From Paraescarpia echinospica (lineage: Eukaryota > Annelida > Polychaeta > Sabellida > Siboglinidae): a DNA stretch of 64,000 nucleotides. The position numbers and the translations under genes are program-made. Under the pieces are notes generated by a model. The model was given only the letters and a program-made list of their open reading frames with translations, was not told the DNA's origin and did no database searches. Positions 28,102 through 40,806 of this stretch are shown piece after piece; positions within the stretch are counted from its first letter, which is position 1, and each line of letters begins with the position of its first letter. The DNA is taken from contig CM034537.1 in NCBI GenBank assembly GCA_020002185.1, positions 13,919,905 to 13,983,904 of the forward strand, written 5' to 3'.

Positions 28102-31056
28102 TCTATTTAAACTAAATTCGCAGGGGGGCTCGCAGAGAAGCCTGAAATAAAGACAGCAAAAATAATTTAGCAAAGAACAGTCTGGAAAACTGTTCTGAAG
28201 CTGGATATAAATTTGTTTGTTTAAATGCAAGGAGTATAGTAAACAAAAGAAATGAACTAAACATTATGGTAGAAGATATTGACCCTCACATAATAGGTAT
28301 AACCCAATCATGGGCAACCACCGATATATCAGATGCCGAATTGGGACTGACAGGATATGTAATGTTTAGGAAAGATAGAATAGGAAGAAGGGGAGGTGGA
28401 TTTATTTTATATATTAAAGAATCTATCCAGGCTTATGAAATAAAATTAGACAGAGGAGCAGATTGCGAAGAAGCTGTTTGGTGTAACATAGTTACAGGAA
28501 ACTCAACGTTAACGGTTGGATTAGTTTATCGAAGTCCAAACATAAGCGTAGAAGAGAATGAAAAAATACAAAACGCTATAAGGGAAGTGAGCAAATGGGA
28601 CTGTGTTATTATGGGAGATTTTAAGCATGGGCATATAAAATGGAAATTTCTACAGAGTATGGGTAGTGAGGACCACAAGTTTTTAGTTTTAGTACAAGAT
28701 AGTTTCCTTTCTCAACATGTGCTAGAACCAACCAGGGGAGAGAATGTGTTAGACATAGTTTTGTCCTCACAGAATGAATTAGTTGACAATGACAGGGTAT
28801 GTGAGCCACTGGGGAATAGTGATCACAACCAGATACATTTTACCATCAAAGTAAAATCAGAAAGGAATAGTAAAAAGCAGTACAGGAGAAATGTCCACAA
28901 AGGAAAATATAAGGACAACAGGAAATATTTAGCAGAGATAGACTGGAATAACACACTGAAGAATATGACAGCAACAGAATGCTGGAATATCTTAACGAAT
29001 GAAATTGAATGCATCATCGTCAAATTTGTTCCCTTAAAAAACACGGGAAACGGTCCAAAAAGAAACACTTATCGAAAGAAGCCATTAGAAAAATTAAGTA
29101 TAAACAAATGATGTGGAAGTCATATAGACGCACTCGAAATGACGAAGACTACAACATTTATAAAGAAGCACTAAACCAAGCTACAGTTGAAATTAAACAT
29201 TCAAAGAGAAGCTATGAACATAAATTAGTTTGTAATGTAAAACATGACAGCAAGAGTTTTTATGCGTATGTTCGAAGCAAACAGAAAGTTCAGGATAAGG
29301 TCGGTCCTCTAGAAGATAGTGATGGAAATATAATATCAGAAGGATTCTTAATGGCAGAAGACCTGAATGAGTATTTTAGTACAGTGTTTACCAGAGAATA
29401 CACTAGTTCACTGCCAGTACCAGAGGCTCAGTTCAAGCGGGCAGAATCAGACTATTTAAGACAGTTAATTGTAACCCCAGAAATGGTAGCTAAGAAAATT
29501 AGGGCTATGAAGGATAATAAATCACCTGGAGTGGATGGTATTCCACCCAAACTATTATTGGAAATTGTAGAACAAATTAGCATACCGCTTGCAAAAGTTT
29601 TCAACTTGTCATTAGAAGAGGGAGTGGTTCCTTTAGAATGGAAAGAAGCAAACATTATACCGTTACTTAAAAAAGGTTCGAGAAACAAGTCAAATAATTA
29701 TAGACCAGTTAGTTTAACATCGGTGATTTGTAAATTATTAGAAAGACTAATTAAAGATCACATGGTGGATTTTCTTGTTAAACATAACTTGATAAACTCA
29801 TCTCAACATGGGTTTCTAAAAGCGAGGTCATGTTTTTTGGAAGATATCACTAAGTGGGTAGATGATGGATCACCAGTAGATATCATCTACTTAGATTTTC
29901 AAAAAGCTTTTGATAAAGTGCCACATCAAAGATTACTGCTTAAACTAAAGGCCCATGGCATAGGAAATGGTATAATTAACTGGATAAAAAAATGGCTGAT
30001 TGACAGAAGACAACGGGTAGTTGTTGATGGGGAGGCTTCAAACTGGAAATCAGTTTTGAGTGGGGTTTCACAGGGATCAGTACTGGGACCTATATTATTC
30101 TTAATATATATAAACGATTTGGACGATGATATAGCTAGCAAGGTGTTGAAATTTGCAGATGATATACAAAAGTGTTTAGAAGGATTACAAGTGATGGAGA
30201 TAGACAGCATTTACAAGTTGATCTTGACAGGTTGATCAAATGGTCTGAAAAGTGGCAAATGTTGTTCAATTTTGGGAAATGTAAATGCCTTCACACAGGA
30301 CATGGGAACGAATATGTAGAATATACAATGGGGGGACTGTACTAATTACTACTGTAAAAGAAAAACACTTAGGGCTGACAATTAGTGCTGACATGAAGGT
30401 TTCAGAGCAGTGTGGAATTGCAGCTTCAAAAGGAAATAAAATCTTTGGATTGATTAGGCGAAATATAGCATACAAAGAAAAAGAACTAATAATACCGCTG
30501 TACAAAACAATAGCTAGGCCTCATTTAGACTATTGTATACAAGCGTGGAGGCCATACCGCAAGAAGGACATAGATATGCTAGAAAGAGTATAGAGGAGAG
30601 CGACTAAAATGATACCAAAACTGAGGGATCTTAGTTATGAAAAACGCTTAAAAGAATGTGGTTTAACAACACTAGAGACCAGGAGATTGAGAGGAGATCA
30701 GATAGAAGTGTTTAAAATATTGAATGGTTATGAAAATATCGATAGAAATATGTTTTTTTTCAGTTAAGAAAGATAGAAAGACTAGAGGACATGAAGTTAC
30801 ATTAGTAAAGGAGCAGTGTAGATCAGACGTAAGAAAAGTTCTCATTTTCACAAAGGACTGTGGATGAATGGAACAGATTATCTGATGATTGTGTGGGTGT
30901 TAGTAGTGTGAATATGTTTAAAAATAAAATCGACACATACCTCAGAATGGCTGGATATATGTAGATAAAAGGGTTGGACTCTCGATAAGCCAAAGGGCTT
31001 CATTGTCCACCTGCCAACTAGAGTTAATTCTCTGGATAGCAATCTTGTTGTTAAAT
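28102..31056 (+). pseudogene. CR1-like LINE ORF2, dead 5'-truncated copy
   Basis: Close relative of 50139-53145. Frames 28266-29111 and 29009-30235 give the endonuclease and RT, separated by a frameshift near 29040; another shift breaks FADD after FADDIQKCL (about 30165), and a stop interrupts the tail near 30590. The endonuclease GDFN motif reads GDFK, so a catalytic Asn is lost. The 3' end (CTTGTTAAATCTTGTTAAA) matches the intact copy. It starts abruptly at about 28102, at the ORF1/ORF2 boundary. Confidence 0.92.
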
Positions 31057-31290
31057 CTTGTTAAATGTTGGCTGGGCCGAGTCGGAGCGTCTGCACCACT
31101 CCGTTCTCGCCAATCCGCCGTCGCTCTGGGATCGGAAGACGGCGGGGTGTTGTTAGAACGGGGCATATTTAAAAGGTCTAGGGGCCCGCCAACCTAGAGC
31201 AGTCCTAGCGCGGCCAAATACCAAAGGTTTAAGGAGCATCTGCTACCCAGCCCCCTTCCATGGATCCTCCTACGAGTATCGACTGACCTA
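31057..31290 (+). repeat. Small repeat, right part (split by LINE)
   Basis: Aligns with 36930-37110: GGGCCGAGTCGGAG matches TGAGCCGGAG, then TAGCGCGGCCAAATACCAAA matches TAGCGCGGTCAAATTCCAAA, and both end with a C run. With 28006-28101 it forms one interrupted copy. Confidence 0.65.
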
Positions 31291-32298
31291 GCTTCGTTCG
31301 TTTCTAGTATCAACCCATACTTTGGCTGTACTATATTACTGTGTGAAACCAAAAATGCAACACTTCTTTGGTTTTCTATTTTTATTTTTTTGTAAATGGT
31401 ACACCAAATGACGAAAATGACATCGTAAACATTCAGCCAGACATTTAATTACTTTAGATAAAATAATATCCGATTAAAATGACTGATAGCTGAAGACGGC
31501 GGGTAAGCCATGGAAGGACTCTGCAAGCCGGCCATCCAACCTCAAAAACCCTGTCGGGGAAGGGAAGAGGTGTGATTTTTCATACGGTGCTCTCAACAGT
31601 GAAAGGAGTTCACCCTCCTCAGAACCATGTTACCTAAACAAATTACAACGAAACAAACCTCTTGACACCTTAATAATTAACGTCCGATAATTATATATCA
31701 CAGTCTCTAAAGCTAAGCCGCGGCTCCATCAAATTGAACGTTCTGGCGTTTCGTCTTTTTTGGTCGAAGTTCGCGAACAATTCTTCCTCAACTCAGTTCA
31801 TGTGTCGCATGCGTTGTAGAGCTTATAGTCCACACCTTGAAGTCATCGTACGTGGTCGTTTACTACAACAACAATAATAGGGGTATAAGCGAAGTAATAA
31901 AAATGAACGGATCCATTTCGACTTCATACACCTCTTATACACGAACGCTTGGTTGTCAGGCGTAAAACCTCAATGACGTCATCACCTACTAATGACGCCT
32001 CGGCCGGTCTACGTCAATCCGCAGCGGCACAGTGTGCATCTTCCTGGCAACGTCGTGCCAGTGTACGCATGTGCCATTCCAACAGTCGTTGATTGCTGTA
32101 CATACTTTTCTAAATAAGGTGTACTTTGAAGTTATAGTTTAAAAAGCGTCCGTCGTTCGTGTTTACCTTAGATATCGTGGCAGCGAGTTCCATAGTGTCG
32201 GTGCTAGCACATGATGGCCGGACATGGTGAATCGAGCGAACGACACAGAGAAGTGAAGTGAAGTTTATTTGTTTAGATCATCAAACGTACACACAGAG
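31291..32298. other. No gene recognised
   Basis: Non-coding mixed-composition sequence between the LINE-bearing repeat and the next gypsy remnant. A GAAGTGAAGTGAAG run lies at 32250-32265. Confidence 0.45.
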
Positions 32299-34370
<2,072 letters not shown>

Positions 34371-34989
34371 TCGCTGCTGCTGATTACGTCAGTGCCAGTC
34401 AGCAGTACCCCTTGGCTGATCGCTTTGCGAAACTCTGAATTTAAGCTCAGCCTATGAAATCGCTCACTAGATCAAAATATGTAGGCAGGTCAGGTGGTCA
34501 TAATAAAACTAATTTCAACCAACCGTGGTTCGTGTTACATGCAATGTTTAGGAAGTAGAAGCAATTATTCGAATACACAATACCGCTCAGGTGCTCGTGC
34601 TTATGGGCGAACGGGTCATTATATATTGGGATTCCCAGAAGTCGCTTATCCGTCTTCAAATTGGGGCGGGTATTTGCGCAGTTCTCACGGGTGATGCGAA
34701 GATCAACCAAACTACTTCTCGTATACAACACAATGTTCAACCAACTTTCGTTCACAACACACAAGGTTCAGTTATTCTGCCCCTTTGGCAACGACAATGT
34801 TCATGCGTCTCCGAGGCGTAACTTCACTTACGATCTGCATAGCTGCCACCATGAAATATATCGACGATTTGCTGTGGTGAAGAGAGTTATTAGTTATACG
34901 AAGCGTCGTGCTCACACACGTACATAACGTGCTTGCCACATCATCCAGACCGAATCACAACCAACTGCCAACACGCCGGTAGGCACCTC
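34371..34989. other. No confident feature; probable gag side of next gypsy remnant
   Basis: Short open frames only. The position just upstream of the plus-strand knuckle suggests decayed gag sequence, but I cannot read a motif here. Confidence 0.35.
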
Positions 34990-36180
34990 CAGCGATATAA
35001 TACCATACATTACACACGCGAAACACACAAAAGGAAGGTGTTCTGCTTTTGACGTAAAGTGCAAACCATGCCGACTCAGTGGATATTTCGCAAGCTGCTG
35101 TAGACCCAAGATTCGCGGTCGTAACCTAGGACAGAGGCGAAAGTGAAAGTTGTTGATGGCGATCAAAAGAACGTATCGTTCCTTGGTGAGGTCGGTGACG
35201 ACGTGAACAGTTGGACCAGATCAGTTCAAGTACAAGGGTTGAGCGTACCTGTTAGGTTCAAACTGAACACTGGAGCTGATGTATCCTTGGTTTCAACTAG
35301 GTTGTGCAAGTTCTCGGATAAGCCAAGTGAGATCAGTCAGCCACTATTGTGTAAGAATATCATGTGGTATTGGGGTGGTGCGCAGGAGAAGGAATTTTGC
35401 GATGTCGAACGAGAGCTTCCTCAGTCAGTAGTATTAGCAATGTACGATCCGACGAAAGAGACTGTGATTCAGACGGATGCGAGTAATCGTGGCATCGGAG
35501 CCACGTTATCATAAGTACAGTGACGGCACTCTCAGGTTAGTGTGTGCAGCCTCTCGCTCGTCCGGGAAAGATAATGTGATTGCCGGTGCGCTGTCACAAT
35601 CTAGTGCCAAGCCTATTGAAGTTTAGGAACTTTTTTGTAGCAGAGGTAGAAGGATGTGCGAAACAAGTATGTGATTTCGGTGCTTCGCCTAAACGGGTAG
35701 TTGAGTTGCGTAAACTCCAGGCCAGTGATGAAGTCGTCCATTCACCGTTGGAGAATGGAGCATCGCCTGCCAGGCTACCATGCTGTTAATGGGAAGGAGG
35801 TTGAGGTCTACTGTCCCAGCCTTACCAAAGGTGTTATAGCCCGAGTTGCCAGTTGCAAGGAAAATAAAATTGAAAGAAACAGAATCCCGAGCTTTCAGTA
35901 AGCTAAATTTTTATTGTCTGTATGAGAGGTTTGGATATAAGACCTCGAGCGTCCCGCTAATGTGGTTAGTCCAGCTTCTGGAACGCCTCGCTCTTACATG
36001 CTCAAGAGTAGCGGTGGTACTATTCAACGCAACCGCAGGTCATTGACAGCATTACGCGAGCCAAGCGATGTCCCACCCGACATCTCACCAACTGATACAC
36101 ACACCGTTGAGCTTGATAATCCGCCCGACGCCACACGCATTGACATTAAAAAATGTCACGTTGTGGTTGTGTGATAAAGT
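34990..36180 (+). pseudogene. Ty3/gypsy remnant, internally deleted
   Basis: Reads a CCHC-like knuckle (VKCKPCRLSGYFASCC, the His position changed to Tyr-Phe), a protease (FKLNTGADVSLVS, with Asn replacing the catalytic Asp), then jumps near 35360 directly to the RT-RNase H junction (VLAMYDPTKETVIQTDASNR, GIGATLS). A later block (GTPRSYMLKSSGGTIQRNRR) is the usual C-terminal tail after integrase. RT core and integrase are largely missing. Clearly dead. Confidence 0.82.
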
Positions 36181-36463
36181 CACAATAAAATTAAGTGCTT
36201 GAACTGTAAAATGGTGCGCTCGTGTTCTGCTCTGATCACACTAATTGTCAACATTGTGTGTGTATTGTATTGTGCATTAAACTCACCTGCATGGTTTAGG
36301 TTTAATGTGAAACACAAATGTGTGTGATCTGATTAGGTTGTATAGTATTTGTTAAGGAGCAATACATTGTGTTAGTTACGTAGCACTAATCAATAATCTA
36401 TAATTGTGTATTGCTGAGTACATTCATGACACAAGCCTTACAGTAGTATGTTTCATCTTTTGT

Positions 36464-36680
36464 TTAAAAAGGGAGGTGTTGTGTAATGCACTCATTGTTA
36501 CGTTGATGACGCTGTGCGTACTTACCTAATAAGTAATTCCGGTTATACACTCTCGGCACAATGCCGGTCGGCATTCGAACGTGCTTTTACATGATGGCTA
36601 TTGTGCCTACGAGTGACAAGATATTGAATTTAACTCGTACTGCTATCGATAGCGGCGGTGTCGTATGTTACGGCAGAATT
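36464..36680 (+). repeat. Candidate polypurine tract and 3' LTR of the plus-strand gypsy remnant
   Basis: A purine run (AAAAAGGGAGG) ends just before TGTTGTGTAATGC at 36477; GTTACGGCA at 36669-36677 could be the far end, giving TG...CA. The block 36575-36665 recurs at 38794-38884, as expected of LTR sequence. Confidence 0.55.
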
Positions 36681-36825
36681 TCGTGGCACCATCTACAAAG
36701 CGTGCCGCCCAGTTCTGTACTCACTGCAGCCGTTGTATTTGCTTCAGAGGGAGTCGATGAAACAACGTATTGCCAATGTAAAGTCAACTGGTGACAAACG
36801 CATGTACTAGGCTCATACCAGGGGC

Positions 36826-37115
36826 GGATCCAAAGAGGGTAGTTCCATAGGAGAGCCCAAAACAAACCCCCAATTGCACCCCCTGGACCTCGCCAAAAAC
36901 CTCCACCAGGGGCCGATTCAAATTCATATTGGGTGGTCTGAGCCGGAGTTTGAGCATGACTCCGCTGTTATCGCGCTGTCGCGGATCATGGGGGTGCTGT
37001 TGAAAGTTGGTCTAGGGAGCAGGCCGCTTTAACGCAGGCATAGCGCGGTCAAATTCCAAAGGTTTAGGGGCACATGTCCCACAGCCCCCCCCCCCTCCCG
37101 GTCCGCTTATCCCTA
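36826..37115 (+). repeat. Small repeat, uninterrupted copy
   Basis: Begins CAGGGGCGGATCC, contains a core shared with 28006-28101 and 31057-31290, and ends in a C run followed by GGTCCGC. Non-coding; this copy lacks the LINE. Confidence 0.6.
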
Positions 37116-37236
37116 CGGTCGCATGGGTGGAACATTTCAGTCCGGCACACAGCAATCAAATGGGAGTCGTCATCATGACATCAAACCGTACGCCAGTATT
37201 TCGCACATTGTGAATGACGGTGACCAAGTTATCACC

Positions 37237-37320
37237 AATGCGTGCGTGCGTGTGAGTTTGTGTGTGTGTGTGCGTGTGTGCGTGTGCGCGTGTGCGCGTG
37301 TGTGCGTGTGTGTGTCTCGG
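37237..37320. repeat. TG/CG microsatellite
   Basis: Impure GTGTGC repeat; gives spurious Cys-Val open frames. Confidence 0.9.
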
Positions 37321-37849
37321 TTTTCTTCAGCTGTTAGGCGGAACTGAACACGGTGACTTCACTTTTCCGCCATTCAGTTACAAGAAGTTTGAGTACATGC
37401 ACGCCCTGATCTCTGGTACACACATCTCGATACCCAAGACACTCGCAGCAACGTCCCGGCAGTGACTGACATACGGCTTGGCATGTCCAACTGGGCCTGT
37501 AACCTGAAAATGTTGCGGACCCGACAACAGATTTGAAGGCCCAGCAATCAAGAAATCAAATCGTTGCTAAAATCTTAGGAATTTTAATAATGTATGTTAT
37601 AGGATTACCTTCTAAATAGTTATTCGATTACACATAGTAAGTCAGGGCAAAACGCCCTGTTTTCATGGAGAAAATAGTCCTTTAGATATACAATGTACAT
37701 ATACTGTCGGCGTGTCATTGATCATTTAGTTCAGTTTCTTAGGTAGGCCTGTTCCTTGTGTTTACATTTTTAACACATCGGTCACCGTCACTCACAAAGT
37801 GCGGTCTTGTTTTTGTAAAATGTTGCAGTGAGTCAATTTGACTTATCGT

Positions 37850-38340
37850 GGGGTAGGAGGCCCACCCACGTGGCCAAACGTCCTCGGGGGGTGTCTGAAA
37901 TATAACTGTTTTTATAAATACATTATACGACAATAATATCTCCATGTTCTATGAGGGCCTATATTCGCTTTATTTCATATTGTTCTCATATTTCGCTCCC
38001 AACCGATACATTTTTATGCACATTACGTTACCACTGTGACAATAATATCTCCATGATCTATACATTCGCTTCTTTCATCTCACTTTCCCACGGATAGTGT
38101 GTATATTCTCACTTTTTAAAACTGTTTAAATAATTTTGCTGATCAAATGGTAATGTGAGCAGTCTACCGCGCGTTTGTTTTTTGTTGTATTCTTATTGTG
38201 ACAAGATAGACATGATGATACGCGGCTCCATCTACCTTTCTAAACATTCTTATTTTTGAGCCTTATTGCTGAGGGTGGGAAGGCGTTTCGCCCCAGAGAG
38301 GGATTTTTACTACCATTTCCCCTCCTTCCCTACCAAAAAA
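37850..38340 (+). repeat. Dispersed repeat, inverted relative of 63060-63430
   Basis: Shares with the reverse complement of 63060-63430: GTGGGTAGGAGGCCCACC-like start, a CAAATGGTAATGT block, CTTATTGTGACAAGATAG-like text and GGGTGGGAAGGCGTTTCGCC near the right end. No coding capacity. Confidence 0.65.
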
Positions 38341-38793
38341 CATGTATTGTATATGTGAGAACAATGCGTTGGCAAAACGATTACGTGTTCGGTAAGCGGC
38401 TTACGTAGCTGCGTTGGTTTTGATTTTATTGCGAATATCAATTTGTTCTTGATCATCTAGTTAAATGGTGTTATCAGTGATTGTGTGCCATGCAGGTGTT
38501 AACAAACACGCGTTGTCTGTGTTCGCGTTGATATCCTGGTATGTCATGTTCGGCCAAGACTAAACCGAAGAACCATTGCAAGAACGACGGTGCTTGCGAG
38601 TATTTGATAGCCACCAACGACCAACGTTATATCTGCTCCAGTTCATTCAGCTATATGAATGAGTACCTGACTATAGACAGTGATCGATATTTGCATACGG
38701 ATATTTTTGTGCATTAATTGTAGCGTCGCTGAATGCTTCCCGGAGAAGTCGCGTTGATTTCCAATAACGGAGAGGCGGATATTTCAGATCTTC

Positions 38794-38884
38794 TCGAACG
38801 TGCTTTTACATGATGGCTATTGTGCCTACGAGCGACAAGATATTGAACTTAACTCGTACTGCTATCGATAGCGACGGTGTCGTA
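38794..38884 (+). repeat. 91-bp copy of the gypsy LTR segment
   Basis: Nearly identical to 36575-36665 (three differences seen), 2.2 kb downstream, with unrelated flanks on both sides. Either an LTR fragment or a duplicated piece. Confidence 0.75.
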
Positions 38885-40579
38885 GTGGAGTTAAACAGTT
38901 GGGGAGAAGTGGGCGCGCACTAGTCGTGAAAGTTTCGAACTAAGCCTATTTTGGTTTGCTTGAATTGTTGTGGCACGTAATAAGGGAAACAAGGAGATAG
39001 GCATCCTATATTACTATTGCTAAACACTCTTGCACACATTGACGTTTCGTGCTATCGCGAAGAGCAATGTTGTGAAAACGGGAATTGCAATAGTCAAGAT
39101 GATGTTTACAAAGTGCAAAAGTCGGCAAAAATGATTGTAAGTTTTGTAATCACATCCAGCATGCATTGCAATAGAGTATACACAACCCGCACAAATGTGT
39201 CACGTGACAAACACAATATATATCCGCTAGGCACCATTTCAAAAATATGCTATTTACAGAAATATACATTTATCATGATTTAGATTTGATATAATAATGT
39301 TTTGCTTAAAAATACGTGTTCACAATAAATAAATACATAAATTATAAGTCACAATGTATCACGTGCGTCCGTGGCTAGACGTAGTATATGTGAGTGCTCC
39401 GACGACCAGCAAATTATAATGTTGGGTAAAAAATGTCCTTGTGTTAGTTCATTGAATGTCCTGTTGTGTCGTGACATGGGACGCCGGTTGGTCTAAGCGT
39501 CTTCTTCCCGTACCTCAGACAGCACCGACGACGAATCCTTTGGCCCCCGCCTCAGGAGAAAGTCCTCTGCAGAATGACACATTCGTTAAGTTAACGAGTA
39601 GACATGGACGTGCACAGATAATGGGTGAGGAAAGTCAACTAATGTCACGAAAAACAGAGTGAAGAGAGCGGTAGAAGGAAAAGAGGAAGACTGAAATTAA
39701 GATGGTGAGCCGCGTCAAGAGAGATCTCGAAAGAGCAGGGAAGAACAGCTAAGGTTGGGAGACAATGGTAGACGATTGGTGTATGTAGAGACGTAGAGGA
39801 GGGCTAAAATACTAGTTTAAAACAACTTGTAAGTCTTAAAAAACAGCCTGGCATTTATTGTAGGCCTAAGTCAGCGTAATTATGGCCTGCAGTGAATCGG
39901 TTTTGTTTGTTTTTTCTCGTCGTGCAACGCCGCCGAGGTAATTCGGCTAGTTGTGATATATCACTGCGTGTTCCAAGTTCGTGCGTTGCGCAATTTCCCG
40001 GCAATGCAGTACGTTGTAATTTGTAAACTAGCAGTGGATCACTGCAGGTCAGTGTTTACAATTAACTGACAGTGCAGTTTTCCACACCGAATCATACACA
40101 AATATTAGGAATGTATTTATTAATAGAATAGTTCTTAACCTTTCTCTGTATTCTTCAGACGACACTGCCTACGATCGCTAATCGAGCGATGACGTCGTAC
40201 TCTAAGACTAAGATCTATGAAATCGGTTACATTTTGTTGGCAATCTTCTCCTGGCATGTATGTCACACCCAAACACAATTTATTGACAGAAAAATCAGCA
40301 ATAACTTGCATAAAATAATGTATAATTTACCCAGCATACATATCATCCACGAACTTAAGGAACGCCGGTGATGGCAGCGGTGCGTGATCGCGTTTGTAAA
40401 TAATGTAATTTTCACATAATTATTATGACACCATTTTAAATGTGTTTATATTCTTTCAATGATGGTGAATACACATTCTCACAACGGAAACGTTTTAGAA
40501 TAACATATTTAAGAATGTGCAGTAGGCATATATACGTGGAAAGCGTCTAGGTGCACGGATTTAGGGAATCTTGTACGCC
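38885..40579. other. No confident gene
   Basis: Short open frames only. A minus-strand stretch 39566-39514 has fitting splice signals and phase for a further exon of the neighbouring ROCO gene but is too short to call. A TTTATT at 40279-40284 is AATAAA on the minus strand. Confidence 0.4.
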
Positions 40580-40632
40580 CTAGGTTACAATGGTGAATAC
40601 GAGGTGGACTCTACACTGGTGCGACGACTCAC

Positions 40633-40806
40633 CGACTCGTTTCTCCTTCGGCTGGATGAGGTAGGCGGTGCTGATGCTCTCCTTACACACCTCGCACGCT
40701 TTCGTTGCCGTCGCCACACTCTGCAGCTCCTTCGGCGTCTGCCACTCGCCGAGGAACGACAGCGCACGGCATGCCGGGCACTCCATGAACCGCTCCACGC
40801 GCAGAC
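40633..40806 (-). CDS. ROCO exon 4: Cys-rich segment
   Basis: Acceptor gtgtgtcgcag|GTCTGC, continuing the phase of exon 3. Reads LRVERFMECPACRALSFL, then KACEVCKESISTAYL. Two CxxC pairs suggest a small metal-binding unit. Candidate donor GAGTCG|gtgagt at 40633; without splicing the frame ends at a stop near 40580. Confidence 0.8.
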
